DNA of 64,000 nt from Streptomonospora sp. PA3 (GTDB lineage: Bacteria; Actinomycetota; Actinomycetes; Streptosporangiales; Streptosporangiaceae). This document shows positions 18,964 through 26,844 of the stretch, piece after piece; within the stretch, counting starts at the first letter, position 1; every line of letters starts with the position of its first letter. The notes under the pieces are model-generated. The model did no database searches, was not told the origin of the DNA, and saw only the letters and a list, made by a program, of their open reading frames with translations. The stretch covers positions 330,421 through 394,420 of the forward strand of contig NZ_VTZW01000016.1 of the NCBI RefSeq assembly GCF_009728995.1, written 5' to 3'. The position numbers were made by a program, and so were the translations under genes.

Positions 18964-19755
18964 TCAGGCGCGTTCGGCGGTGACGGTGAGCTCGTCGTGC
19001 AGGAAGCACAGGTGGTCGCGCACGTCCAGGCCGTCCTTGAGCGGGTTGGCATAGCACCAGGCCACGTCGGGGATCTCGCGGTCCTCCAGCCGCAGGTTCC
19101 AGTAGGTGGCCGCGCCCTTGTAGGGGCAGTGCGTGCGGGTACCGCTGGGCACCAGGAGTTCGCGGCGGACGTCGCTGGGCGGCAGGTAGTAGCGGTTGGG
19201 CAGCCCGGTCTCGGAGAGCACCTTGGGCCGGGCCGAGCGGGCGAGCACGAGTTCGCCGAGGGCCACGCGCACCAGCACCGTGGCGGGGCGGGTGTCGACC
19301 CGGTGGTAGGGGTCGCGCAGGTGGCCGCGGACGGGCTCGTCCTCGTCGAACCAGGTGTCGGCGGCGTCCCAGTACATCGCCGAGTACCCGCGCAGCCAGG
19401 CCGCGTCGGGCGTGGGATCGGGATAGGCCCACACGGCGTTCTCGGCCACCCGCTCGCCCACCCGCAGGTGCCAGTAGGAGGCGTCGCCCTTGTAGGGGCA
19501 GTGGGTGGTGCGGTCGCTGGGTGCCAGCAGCTTCGCGTCGATGTCCTCGGCGGGCACGTACAGCTGCGGCAGCAGCGAGGTCTCGTGGAGCAGCATCCCG
19601 CGCTCGGAGTCCAGTACCGCTCGGCCGCCCAGCTCGGCGCGCACCCGCCGGGGGAAGGGGTGCATGTACAGCGCGTGGTGCGGAGATCGGAGCTCGTAGT
19701 TCACCGTGGCGGGCGCATCGTGCGCGAACGGGCCGCCGCCCAAGGTCAGCGACAT
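18964..19755 (-). CDS. DUF427 two-domain protein
   Basis: 263 aa formed by two copies of the DUF427 fold. Both repeats carry the family signature THCPYKG followed by an aromatic YW: THCPYKGDASYWHL in the first copy and THCPYKGAATYWNL in the second. Each is followed by a segment ending in WAYPDP or WCYANP. The biochemical role of DUF427 is not established; the conserved Cys suggests a catalytic or metal site. The start ATG 19753-19755 has GAAGGAGG upstream. It is encoded alone, 63 bp from the helicase gene on the same strand. Confidence 0.85.
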   Translation of the reverse strand: MSLTLGGGPFAHDAPATVNYELRSPHHALYMHPFPRRVRAELGGRAVLDSERGMLLHETSLLPQLYVPAEDIDAKLLAPSDRTTHCPYKGDASYWHLRVGERVAENAVWAYPDPTPDAAWLRGYSAMYWDAADTWFDEDEPVRGHLRDPYHRVDTRPATVLVRVALGELVLARSARPKVLSETGLPNRYYLPPSDVRRELLVPSGTRTHCPYKGAATYWNLRLEDREIPDVAWCYANPLKDGLDVRDHLCFLHDELTVTAERA

Positions 19756-20016
19756 CCCCGGCCTCCTTCGCCGTCGACGTGGCGGGCGCAGCGGGTCATA
19801 CCCGCCCCGCGGCGCGCTCACCCGCTTGCGGGAGGCTCCGGCGGCGGCCGGGTCGGCGGTGCGGACGGTCCCCGCCGCCCGCGCCCGGCCCGCGCGTGAC
19901 CGCCCGGGACGCGGCGGCGGCCCAGGCCGTGTTCGGTGGATCACTGTCCTACTGCGCGGCCGCCGGGGTGGTGGCGGGTGAGGGGTGGGCTTCGCGCTCT
20001 CGCTGCGTTCTCTGGG

Positions 20017-20054
20017 CCCCTGACAGGCATCATGGCGAAGCCGCCTGTCAGGGG
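20017..20054. terminator. 12-bp hairpin, probable terminator of the surface-protein gene
   Basis: CCCCTGACAGGC (20017-20028) and its exact complement GCCTGTCAGGGG (20043-20054) enclose a 14-nt loop. It lies about 320 bp downstream of the surface-protein stop (minus strand), with no U-tract. The spacing is long, so another role is possible. Confidence 0.4.
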
Positions 20055-20160
20055 CAGTCGACAGGGGACTGGCCCCGGGCCCCCGCTGCGCGATGATGCG
20101 GAGCCCGCGGAGCCCGCGCAGGAGGGGAACTCCTTCCTCGGCCTTGCGAGAGCGGCACCG

Positions 20161-20228
20161 GGCCCCCGCTCGGCGATCATGGCCAAGCCCGCCAGGGCCC
20201 CCGCTCGGCGATCATGGCCAAGCCCGCC
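20161..20228. repeat. 33-bp direct repeat, two exact copies (35-bp period)
   Basis: Copies at 20161-20193 and 20196-20228 are identical, each containing CGGCGATCATGGCCAAGCCC. A degraded third copy starts near 20078 (ggcccccgctgcgcgatgatg). The unit is non-coding in any convincing frame and lies between the DUF427 gene and the surface-protein gene. Confidence 0.75.
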
Positions 20229-20230
20229 GA

Positions 20231-20270
20231 GTAGGGGCGTAGGGGCGTAGGGGCGTAGGGGCGCAGGGGA
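20231..20270. repeat. 8-bp tandem array (gtaggggc)x4 plus one variant
   Basis: Four exact GTAGGGGC units at 20231-20262 followed by GCAGGGGA at 20263-20270. It adjoins the 33-bp repeats. Such arrays are prone to slippage and useful as strain markers. The G-rich strand has regularly spaced GGGG runs and could form a quadruplex. Confidence 0.75.
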
Positions 20271-20373
20271 GGCCCTATCGCGGCGCCCCGCACCGGGGCG
20301 GCGCTTCGCGCCATCGGGCGCGGGGCGCACACGAGTGCGCCGCTCGCTACGGACGGACCCGCCAAACACAGCC

Positions 20374-21792
20374 CTAGGACCAGTCGCGGTGCGCGCTGCC
20401 GCGGCTGCGGTGGGGGCCGACGTCGTCGCCGTCGAATCCGGACTTGCGGCCGCGGCCGAGGTAGATGGCCGTTCCGCCGCCGCCCAGGGCGGCCAGGCCG
20501 GTCGCGACAAGGCCGATCAGCGCGCTGCCGGCCACCGGAAGCCGGCCGCCGGCGGGCTCGCCCGACGCCGGGTCCGCGTCCTCGCCGGGTTCGACCGAGG
20601 GGGCGTGCTCGGGGTCGGTCGGCGCCGCGACGGTGGGGCCGGGGGCGGGCTCCTGCTGTGTCGGCGCCTCGCCGGCGTCGGCCGAGGCGCCTCCCCCATC
20701 CCCGGGCGGGCGGGCCGTCTCCGCGGTGGAATCGCCGGCCGGGTCGCCGGGCGGCGCCGTGGCCGCGGGCGACCCTCCGCCGGCGGGACCGTCGGAGGGT
20801 GGGGCGCCGACGGAGCCTCCGGCGGAGCCGGCCGCCGCCCCGGGATCGCCGACGGTGCCGGGGCCGGGATCCGCGGTCGCGCCGGGGCCGGGGGACTCGT
20901 GTGTCGCCCGCGGGTCGGGGGCGGCTGTGGCGCCGCCGGACGGCGCGTCGTTCGCGGGCACGCCGCCGGCAGGCACGTGGACGGCTGCGCCGGCGAACTC
21001 CACCGCATAGTCGAAGGCGCCGATCTGCTCGCCGTCGGCGTCGAGGCGCACCACCTCGAAGCGGACGGACAGCCACGCGGCCGCGCGCAGGGGCTTGGCG
21101 GTCCGGTAGGGCGCGTCCGCGCTCTGGGCGGGGCGGGCGACGCCGCGTTCGGCCCGGACGGTGACCGAGACGGTGCCGTCGGCGGACGCGGCGGTGAAGG
21201 TGCCGGTGTAGGCGCCGTCGGAGACGTCGGCGGGGCGGCCCAGGACCGTGAGGCCCTTGACGGTGATCTGCGCGCTGGGCCCCGATGCGGCACTCCACCA
21301 TGCGGTGGAGGCGGCGGAGTCGAGCGCGAGCAGGTGGTCGCGGCCGAACGCCTCGGCGACCGGTACGGGGAGCGAGACGCCGGGGGCGGTGCGGCAGTCG
21401 GGGCTGAAGCGCACGCCGGCGATGCCGGCGGCGGCCGTGAGCCGGCCGCTCTCGTGGACCACGGAGCTGTAGGCGTCGGCCGGCTCCTCGGGGAAGTGGC
21501 GGCCGGTGGAGACGTGGCGGGGGTCGGCGCTCCAGTCGGCGCCGCTGCTCGTCTGGGCGTTCCCGGCGGCGCCGGCCGCGCCGATCGCCCCCCGGCCGCA
21601 CCAGTCGACGAACGCGATGCGGGCGGCGGCCTCGGGTTCGCCCGAGGCGCCGGTCGCCAGCGGCGGCACGGGGTCGGCGGAGGCGGGAAGCACGGCCGAG
21701 AGCGCCAGCGCCGCGGCCGCGGCCGCGGCGCCTCCGGCGCTGAGGAGCCTCCCCGCCACTGTGCGGCGGGCGGTGGGGGGATTCGATGTCAC
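20374..21792 (-). CDS. secreted surface protein with Pro/Ala/Gly-rich stalk and LPXTG-like C-terminal anchor
   Basis: 472 aa. A signal peptide (RRTVAGRLLSAGG, Ala/Leu core, then ASADP) leads to a globular domain of about 240 residues with strand-rich sequence (VSVTVRAERGVARP, WLSVRFEVVRLDADGEQ). A stalk of about 150 residues rich in Pro, Gly, Ala, Asp and Thr follows, then LPVAG, a hydrophobic helix (ALIGLVATGLAALGGGG) and a basic tail. This is the cell-wall sorting layout, but LPVAG departs from LPXTG at Thr and the 25-residue tail is long, so it may be a plain membrane anchor. The start is GTG 21790-21792 after AGAGGA. Function unknown; an adhesin-like role is inferred from architecture only. 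Confidence 0.7.
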   Translation of the reverse strand: MTSNPPTARRTVAGRLLSAGGAAAAAAALALSAVLPASADPVPPLATGASGEPEAAARIAFVDWCGRGAIGAAGAAGNAQTSSGADWSADPRHVSTGRHFPEEPADAYSSVVHESGRLTAAAGIAGVRFSPDCRTAPGVSLPVPVAEAFGRDHLLALDSAASTAWWSAASGPSAQITVKGLTVLGRPADVSDGAYTGTFTAASADGTVSVTVRAERGVARPAQSADAPYRTAKPLRAAAWLSVRFEVVRLDADGEQIGAFDYAVEFAGAAVHVPAGGVPANDAPSGGATAAPDPRATHESPGPGATADPGPGTVGDPGAAAGSAGGSVGAPPSDGPAGGGSPAATAPPGDPAGDSTAETARPPGDGGGASADAGEAPTQQEPAPGPTVAAPTDPEHAPSVEPGEDADPASGEPAGGRLPVAGSALIGLVATGLAALGGGGTAIYLGRGRKSGFDGDDVGPHRSRGSAHRDWS

Positions 21793-22201
21793 GGTCGTCC
21801 TCTGCGGGGGTCAACGGCCGCGGATACCGGGGCGTGCTTCCGGGGGGCGGGCCGGAGGTGTCTCGAGGCCGTTCAAAGGGGCTCCTTATGAACTTACATT
21901 CCACTGCCCGGTATCCATAGCTTTACCCGCCGCCCTGGGGCGGCGGGCGCCGTGGGGTCAGGCACACCGGACCGGGGAGCCGGCCGCGGACCCTCCAGGC
22001 GCCCTTCGGCGGTCGTGACTGCACGCTGTGAGGACGACCCGGCGGGCCGCGGGGTTCCCCCCGGCCGGATGCGGCCACCGCGGGGCCCGCGGGGACGGGT
22101 TTCGCCTCGGCCTCCGGCGCATCCGCCGCAGACCGTAACGCCGCGCGGGAGCCGGACATGTACCGCTGCGAGGACGCATTCACCCGGCGAAAGGGAGCAC
22201 G
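21793..22201. other. divergent intergenic region upstream of the ECF sigma factor and surface protein
   Basis: 409 bp with no convincing gene. An AT-rich patch at about 21885-21925 (ttatgaacttacattccac ... ccatagcttta) stands out and is the likely promoter of the minus-strand surface protein. I see no clear ECF-type promoter in front of the sigma gene. Confidence 0.3.
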
Positions 22202-22810
22202 TTGCCCTATGACGGCCCTGACGGCCCATCGGAGACGCCCGCCGGCGCCGAAGCCCGGTTCGAGTCGCTCTACACCGAGTGCTACGCCGACGTGCTCGGC
22301 TACCTGCTCCGGCGGGTCGACGACCCCGAGTCCGCCGCCGACCTGGTCGCTGAGGTGTTCGTGACGGTGTGGAACCGCCTGGACGCCGTGCCGGCCCGCG
22401 GCGGTGCGCGGCCGTGGATCTTCGGGGTGGCGCGCAAGGTCGTGGGCAACCACCGGCGCGGCGAGCGGCGCCGCTCGGCGCTGGCCGACCGGCTGCGCTC
22501 GGAGCTGAGCAGAGTGCAGGTGATCCGGCCGGAAGCCGCGGATCCCGGACTCGGCGAGGTCGGCGCCGTCTTCCGGTCGCTGTCGGAGGCGGATCGGGAG
22601 ATCCTCTCCCTCTCCGGCTGGGAGGGGCTCGACCCCGGAGAGATCGCGATCGCCCTGGGCTGCACCCGCGGCACCGCCCGGGTCCGGCTGCACCGGGCGC
22701 GCGGACGCTTCGCCCGAGCACTGCGCAATGCGGGCGTCGACGTAGCCGGAGCGGTACCCGACCGGTCGCGGCCGCTGGGGTCGTCGGTCACGGAAGGAGC
22801 GAAGCCATGA
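22202..22810 (+). CDS. RNA polymerase sigma factor, ECF type
   Basis: 202 aa with sigma-70 region 2 (FESLYTECYADVLGYLLRRV, DLVAEVFVTVWNRL, WIFGVARKVVGNHRR) and region 4 (SEADREILSLSGWEGLDPGE, GCTRGTARVRLHRARGRFAR). The start is TTG 22202-22204, with AAAGGGAG placed 6 nt upstream; no in-frame ATG exists near it. The stop overlaps the ATG of the next gene (ATGA, 22807-22810), showing translational coupling to a probable membrane regulator. It directs polymerase to its regulon in response to a signal sensed by that partner (inference from coupling). Confidence 0.88.
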   Translation: MPYDGPDGPSETPAGAEARFESLYTECYADVLGYLLRRVDDPESAADLVAEVFVTVWNRLDAVPARGGARPWIFGVARKVVGNHRRGERRRSALADRLRSELSRVQVIRPEAADPGLGEVGAVFRSLSEADREILSLSGWEGLDPGEIAIALGCTRGTARVRLHRARGRFARALRNAGVDVAGAVPDRSRPLGSSVTEGAKP

Positions 22811-23733
22811 GACACCGCGACGCCGTCGACCCGCTGGTCGCCCGGCTCCGTCCGCAGGTGAGCGCGTCCGAGGAGCTCGATCCGGCGCGGCCCGCCGCGC
22901 GCGAGCTCCGAGCCGCCATCACCGAGAAGAACGAGGAGCCCGCTGTGGCACCGAAACGCACCGTCCGCCGCCTGCTGATCGCCGTTCCCGTCGCGGCCGT
23001 GCTCGCCGCCGGAGGCGTCGCGGCGACGGCCCTGATGCCCGCATCCGCCCCCGGCCCCGTCGCCCCGCAGGAGGCGGCGGCCCTGGAGATCGACGTCGCC
23101 GACGGCGTCGTGGTCGCGGAGGTCAAGGACCCCACCGCCGATCCGCAGCGCTACGCCGAGGAGTTCGCCGAGCACGGCCTGAAGGTGGACCTGTCGCTGG
23201 TGCCCGCGTCCCCGTCGATGGTGGGCAAGCTCGTGTACCTGGACAGCGACATGAAGTCGCAGAACCGCGACGACCGCGACGTGGAGGTCATCGAGTCGCC
23301 CGAGCAGTGCACCCCCGACGGCGGGTGCCCGGTGGGCGTGCGCATCCCCGAGGGCTACCGGAACCACGTCCAGCTCGTTTTCGGCCGCGCACCCGGGGAC
23401 GGCGAAAAGTACGAGGCCACCGGGGCGGAGGACACCAAGGGCCAGGATCTCGTCGGCATGACCGTCGCCGAAGCCGAGCTGGTCCTGCGCAACCGCGGGT
23501 TGGCGGTCGCCGAGTACCGCGTCGAGAAGCCCGCGCCCGCAGGCGGTGCACCCGCTCCCTCGCCGTCCGCGGCCGGCGCCTCCGACGGCCCGCCCCCGCA
23601 GCAGCCGGAGGACGCCGGGCAGCAGTCGGTTGTCGAGAAGGCCCAGGAGGTGCCGGACGACTACGTCGTCCGCGACGTCCAGCCGTGGGGCCCCGGGGAG
23701 GTGCTGCTGTTCACCGGCGAGTCCGGGGATTAG
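22807..23733 (+). CDS. single-pass membrane protein coupled to the ECF sigma factor, with PASTA-like segment (possible anti-sigma or sensor)
   Basis: 308 aa. A cytosolic N-terminus of about 52 residues is followed by one transmembrane helix (LLIAVPVAAVLAAGGVAATA) and an extracellular region. In the latter, GQDLVGMTVAEAELVLRNRG followed by LAVAEYRVE resembles a PASTA repeat (V-G-x-x-x-x-E-A-x-x-x-L-x-x-x-G). A Cys pair (EQCTPDGGCPVG) may form a disulfide. A Pro/Ser-rich linker and an acidic end follow. The ATGA overlap with the sigma gene suggests it controls that factor. No classical zinc-binding anti-sigma (ZAS) motif HxxxCxxC is present, so the mechanism is unknown. Confidence 0.65.
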   Translation: MRHRDAVDPLVARLRPQVSASEELDPARPAARELRAAITEKNEEPAVAPKRTVRRLLIAVPVAAVLAAGGVAATALMPASAPGPVAPQEAAALEIDVADGVVVAEVKDPTADPQRYAEEFAEHGLKVDLSLVPASPSMVGKLVYLDSDMKSQNRDDRDVEVIESPEQCTPDGGCPVGVRIPEGYRNHVQLVFGRAPGDGEKYEATGAEDTKGQDLVGMTVAEAELVLRNRGLAVAEYRVEKPAPAGGAPAPSPSAAGASDGPPPQQPEDAGQQSVVEKAQEVPDDYVVRDVQPWGPGEVLLFTGESGD

Positions 23734-23760
23734 CCGACCGGTCCGACCGCGGCACGGGCC

Positions 23761-23815
23761 GCGGCGGAAGCGGCCCCGTCCGCAGGCGCGACCTGCCGGC
23801 GGGGCCGCCTTCGCG
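23761..23815. terminator. possible bidirectional terminator
   Basis: Convergent genes flank an imperfect inverted repeat with the perfect core CGGCCCCG (23771-23778) and CGGGGCCG (23800-23807) plus partly matching outer bases. There is no U-tract. Confidence 0.3.
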
Positions 23816-23833
23816 GTCCGGGCCCATACCGCC

Positions 23834-24445
23834 TCAGCCCGTCCCGGCGGCCAGCGCCGCGAAGAGCAGGCCGAGCCACGCCCAGCCCGTGATGATCATC
23901 AACCGCTGGATCAGGCCCGTCTGCGGCCGGTCGTGCTCCCAGGCGTGGCCGAACAGCGCGAAGAGGCCGAGCACCGCCGCGCCCGTCAGCGCGGAGTACC
24001 AGGTCCATACCGCGCCGCCGAGGACGAAGGCGGCGGTGATCGCCGCCGCCGGCAGTGCGAGGAAGACCACCGCGCCGGCGGCGTCGTGCACCCGGTGGCG
24101 GAGGCTGAAGCTCTGCGGCGTCCCCGCGGGTGCGCCCGGCGGGTAGCCGCGCATCGGATCCATCGGGAATGCGCCCGAGACCACCAGCGCCAGCCCGAAC
24201 ACGGCGATCGCGACAGCGAGCAGGACACTGTGCGCCGCCGGCGCGACGGCGGCGGCCGCGGCGGTGACCGCCAGGCCGCAGACGAGGAAGTTCGCGGTCT
24301 GCACCCAGCCGCGCCGTCCCAGCGCCAGGGCGCTGACCGGGTGGCGCTTCGGCCGGTAGCCGCCGCCCCGAGTCCAGCCGTCGACCAGGAAGACCGCGAC
24401 GAACAGCACCGCCGCCCCCGCACCCGCCCAAAGCACCGCCGCCAT
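23834..24445 (-). CDS. DUF998-family integral membrane protein
   Basis: 203 aa with about six hydrophobic helices (VLWAGAGAAVLFVAVFLVDG, FLVCGLAVTAAAAAV, VLLAVAIAVFGLALVVSG, VVFLALPAAAITAAFVLGG, ALTGAAVLGLFALFGHA, ITGWAWLGLLFAALAA). FPMDPMRGYPPG followed by a helix and HRVHDAAG, the pattern of DUF998 membrane proteins, lies in the centre. Function unknown. The ATG at 24443-24445 has no visible Shine-Dalgarno sequence and may be read from a leaderless transcript. Convergent with the sigma-partner gene. Confidence 0.8.
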   Translation of the reverse strand: MAAVLWAGAGAAVLFVAVFLVDGWTRGGGYRPKRHPVSALALGRRGWVQTANFLVCGLAVTAAAAAVAPAAHSVLLAVAIAVFGLALVVSGAFPMDPMRGYPPGAPAGTPQSFSLRHRVHDAAGAVVFLALPAAAITAAFVLGGAVWTWYSALTGAAVLGLFALFGHAWEHDRPQTGLIQRLMIITGWAWLGLLFAALAAGTG

Positions 24446-24550
24446 GCAGGCACGCTAGCAACAAACGCGGGATCCGAGGCCGCGGAGCGGAAGGCGAGCC
24501 GAGGCCACCGATATCCCGTGAACACTGCGGCTTCCGAGGAGGCGGACGGG

Positions 24551-24848
24551 AGGCCGCCGACCGGCGCGGGCCGGCCCCATCGGGGGGTCCGGGGGTCGCC
24601 CCCCGGGAAAACACAGCGGCCCGCGGGGAAGGCGGCTCGAAGGCCGCCGACCGGCGCGGGCCGGCCCCATCGGGGGGTCCGGGGGTCGCCCCCCGGCAAA
24701 AACACAGCGGCCCGCGGGGAAGGCGGCTCGAAGGCCGCCGACCAGCGCGGGCCGGCCCCATCGGGGGGTCCGGGGGGTCGCCCCCCCGGGAAAACACAGC
24801 GGCCCGCGGGGAAGGCGGCTCGAAGGCCGCCGACCAGCGCGGGCCGGC
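24551..24848. repeat. tandem repeat of 90-92 bp, 3.3 copies, abutting tRNA-Ala-1
   Basis: Copies at 24551-24640 (90 bp), 24641-24731 (91 bp), 24732-24823 (92 bp) and a partial copy 24824-24848 that stops 3 bp from the tRNA 3' end. The copies differ mainly in the length of one G-run/C-run and one A-run. Each unit contains the inverted G/C runs (ggggggtcc ... cgcccccc) and AAAACACAG. On the tRNA strand this reads as a GC hairpin preceded by GTGTTTTCC. No gene is evident in 24446-24851; long open frames across it are by-products of the composition. Confidence 0.9.
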
Positions 24849-24851
24849 TCG

Positions 24852-24924
24852 TGGAGCTATGGGGATTCGAACCCCAGACCTCCTCCATGCCATGGAGGCG
24901 CGCTACCGACTGCGCCATAGCCCC
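24852..24924 (-). tRNA. tRNA-Ala(GGC), copy 1
   Basis: 73 nt. Acceptor GGGGCTA pairs with TAGCTCC (one G-U); D-arm GCGC-AGTCGGTAGC-GCGC; anticodon stem CCTCC/GGAGG with loop ATGGCAT, anticodon GGC; T-loop TTCGAAT; discriminator A; CCA not encoded. Identical to the copies at 32061 and 39861. A TAGACT -10-like box lies 12 bp upstream (24936-24941). Confidence 0.95.
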
Positions 24925-25076
24925 TTGTTGCCTCCAGTCTAGCGGATCTTTGGAGTGCCTTGGTCCGCGCCTCCGCGTGCCCGCACCGGATGGAGTGGCC
25001 GCGGCCGCCGCCGGCCGGGTGGAGGGGGAGCCGGCGGCGGCCGCGTATCCGGGGGTGGTCCTGGCGCCCCTGCCGG

Positions 25077-26618
25077 TCAGGAGGCGACCGGTGCCAGGCG
25101 CCACTGCTGGCAGTGGTTGTCCAGCCAGCTCCACTGCCGCACGTTGACGCCTTCGGCCGTGCCGCAGTTCGCGACGTCGAGCACCTTGCCGCTGTTCACG
25201 TTGACGACACTCACCCAGCCACCGGCGTCCTGCAGCACCAGGCGGAACCGCTGGCAGGTGTTGTCCAGCCAGCTCCACTGCCGCACGTCCGCGCCGTCGG
25301 CGGTGCTGCAGTCAGCGACGTCGAGGGTGCCGCCGCCGGCCCGGTTGACCAGCCGCGACGTGCCGTCTGCCAGGCCCTCGACGCGCCAGTCCGTGCCTTG
25401 CCCTCCCTCGCAGCGGGTCTGCACGGCGGTGGCGCCGTCGGCGCCGGAGCCGCCCTCGATCGCCAGGCACAGCCCGCTGTTGCGGTTGACCAGGCGGTAT
25501 GCGGTGGGCGTGGGCCCGGTTTCGCCGGAGGGGCCGGTCAGTGTGACGCCGGTGGGCTCGGGGGTGCCGAAGTTCGGGGTGCCGTCGGCGTTCCACTCGA
25601 ACTTCTGCGCCCGCGTGGTGCGGTCGGGCGTGCAGCCGCCGTCAGCGGTGTCGTTGGCGTGGTAGACGATCCAGTCCTCGGTGCCGTCCGGTGACTTGAA
25701 GAACCCGTTGTGCCCCGGCCCGTAGACGCCGTCGGCGTCGTCGCGCTGGAAGACGGGCTCAGGCGACTTCCGCCAGGACCCCGCATCCATCGGGTCGCCA
25801 CCGGTGTAGGTGAGCATGCCGAGCTTGTAGTCGGGGGTGTCGCAGAAGCTGGTGGAGTAGACGATGAACGTGTCGTCGCCGTGGTACAGCGGCTCCGGCG
25901 CCTCCTGCACGGGTGCCCCCTGTCTCTCCCAGTCGTAGGTCGGCCGGGAGAGCCGCCGGCGCGGACCGGTGACCGTCGTCGGGTCGCTGAGCGCTTGGAT
26001 GAACAGGTTCTGGGTCGAGCCGTCGTGGTAGGTGCCCAGCAGGTAGAGGTCGTCGCCCATCTCCAGCACGCTGGCGTCGAGCTGCCACTCGTCCAGGCCG
26101 ACCGATCCCTGGTAGGTGTAGGGGCCCATCGGGTCGAGGCCCTCGCTGCGCAGCACCTGGAGACGCTGGGTGGGGTTGTAGTCGGCGACGTCGCGGCTGG
26201 CGTTGTAGTAGATGTACCAGCGCTTGCCCTCGGGGCCGTCCAGCAGGTGCATCTCCGGCGCCCAGATGTTGCAGCACTGCTCAGTGCCCGCCGCGGAGTA
26301 GACCTGCACGCTCGGTGCGGTGGCGATGCCGGCGAGGGTGGGCGACTTGCGGATCGTCAGTTCGGAGGTCCAGCTGGTGGTGATCAGGTAGTAGTTGCCG
26401 TCGTAGTACTCCATCCAGGGGTCGGCGCCCCGGACCGGTTTGATCGGGTTCTCGTACGGCAGCCCTGGCGCGGCAGCGGGGGAGGCCGCGGCCGGCCGCG
26501 ATTCGGCGCCGCGGGCGGCCGAGGAGTCGGCGGTGGGATCGGCGGACACCGACGCGGCCGGCGCCACCAGCAGGAGGAGGCAGAGCGGAAGCAGGAGGGT
26601 GACTCGGGGCCGGATCAT
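25077..26618 (-). CDS. secreted glycoside hydrolase family 43 (arabinanase/arabinofuranosidase-like) with C-terminal ricin-type CBM13 domain
   Basis: 513 aa. A signal peptide (RPRVTLLLPLCLLLLVAPAA) is followed by a linker. The GH43 five-bladed propeller spans about residues 55-345, starting YENPIKPVRGADPWMEYYDG (the Asp of ADP is the family general base) and containing CCNIWAPEMHLLDG. A ricin B-type trefoil (residues about 365-513) has repeated VRQWSWLDN units and endings such as TCQRFRL and HCQQWRL. It should cleave alpha-L-arabinosyl or xylosyl linkages of plant polysaccharide outside the cell. Two LacI-type palindromes precede it. Exact substrate not determinable. Confidence 0.88.
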   Translation of the reverse strand: MIRPRVTLLLPLCLLLLVAPAASVSADPTADSSAARGAESRPAAASPAAAPGLPYENPIKPVRGADPWMEYYDGNYYLITTSWTSELTIRKSPTLAGIATAPSVQVYSAAGTEQCCNIWAPEMHLLDGPEGKRWYIYYNASRDVADYNPTQRLQVLRSEGLDPMGPYTYQGSVGLDEWQLDASVLEMGDDLYLLGTYHDGSTQNLFIQALSDPTTVTGPRRRLSRPTYDWERQGAPVQEAPEPLYHGDDTFIVYSTSFCDTPDYKLGMLTYTGGDPMDAGSWRKSPEPVFQRDDADGVYGPGHNGFFKSPDGTEDWIVYHANDTADGGCTPDRTTRAQKFEWNADGTPNFGTPEPTGVTLTGPSGETGPTPTAYRLVNRNSGLCLAIEGGSGADGATAVQTRCEGGQGTDWRVEGLADGTSRLVNRAGGGTLDVADCSTADGADVRQWSWLDNTCQRFRLVLQDAGGWVSVVNVNSGKVLDVANCGTAEGVNVRQWSWLDNHCQQWRLAPVAS

Positions 26619-26674
26619 GGGGGCTCCTTCGCGGCCGAGTGGGGGATTCCTGTCGGGGAGTGGCCGCTCCAGCA

Positions 26675-26692
26675 GATGTGAGCGCTCACATC
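26675..26692. promoter_or_regulatory. LacI-type operator 1 upstream of the GH43 gene
   Basis: GATGTGAGCGCTCACATC, a perfect 18-bp palindrome with the central CG of LacI/GalR-family operators, 57 bp upstream of the GH43 start codon. The family member that binds it is not encoded in this window. Confidence 0.7.
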
Positions 26693-26780
26693 CGGCGCTG
26701 CCGCGTTCACTCCGGAGGGGCGGGGGGAACGGATGCGCGGCACGCGGGGACGACCCGCAGGCCGCGGCGCGTACCGGTTA

Positions 26781-26796
26781 GTGTGAGCGCTCACAC
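26781..26796. promoter_or_regulatory. LacI-type operator 2 upstream of the GH43 gene
   Basis: GTGTGAGCGCTCACAC, a perfect 16-bp palindrome sharing TGTGAGCGCTCACA with operator 1. The centres are 105 bp apart, ten helical turns, so both face the same side of DNA, as in repression loops. It lies 48 bp beyond the sirtuin stop and so belongs to the GH43 promoter region. Confidence 0.7.
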
Positions 26797-26844
26797 ATCA
26801 GTCCGTCAAGGGGTGGAAACTCCCCGTGTCCGGCCGGGGCGCCA

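Noticed and set aside
24551-24848. Tandem repeats considered as a CRISPR array
   Set aside because: Units are contiguous without unique spacers and are about 91 bp long; no cas genes are nearby.
24446-24851. Long open frames across the repeat region (several hundred codons in places)
   Set aside because: They follow the repeat composition, have no family similarity, and change with repeat length; stops are simply rare at this GC content.
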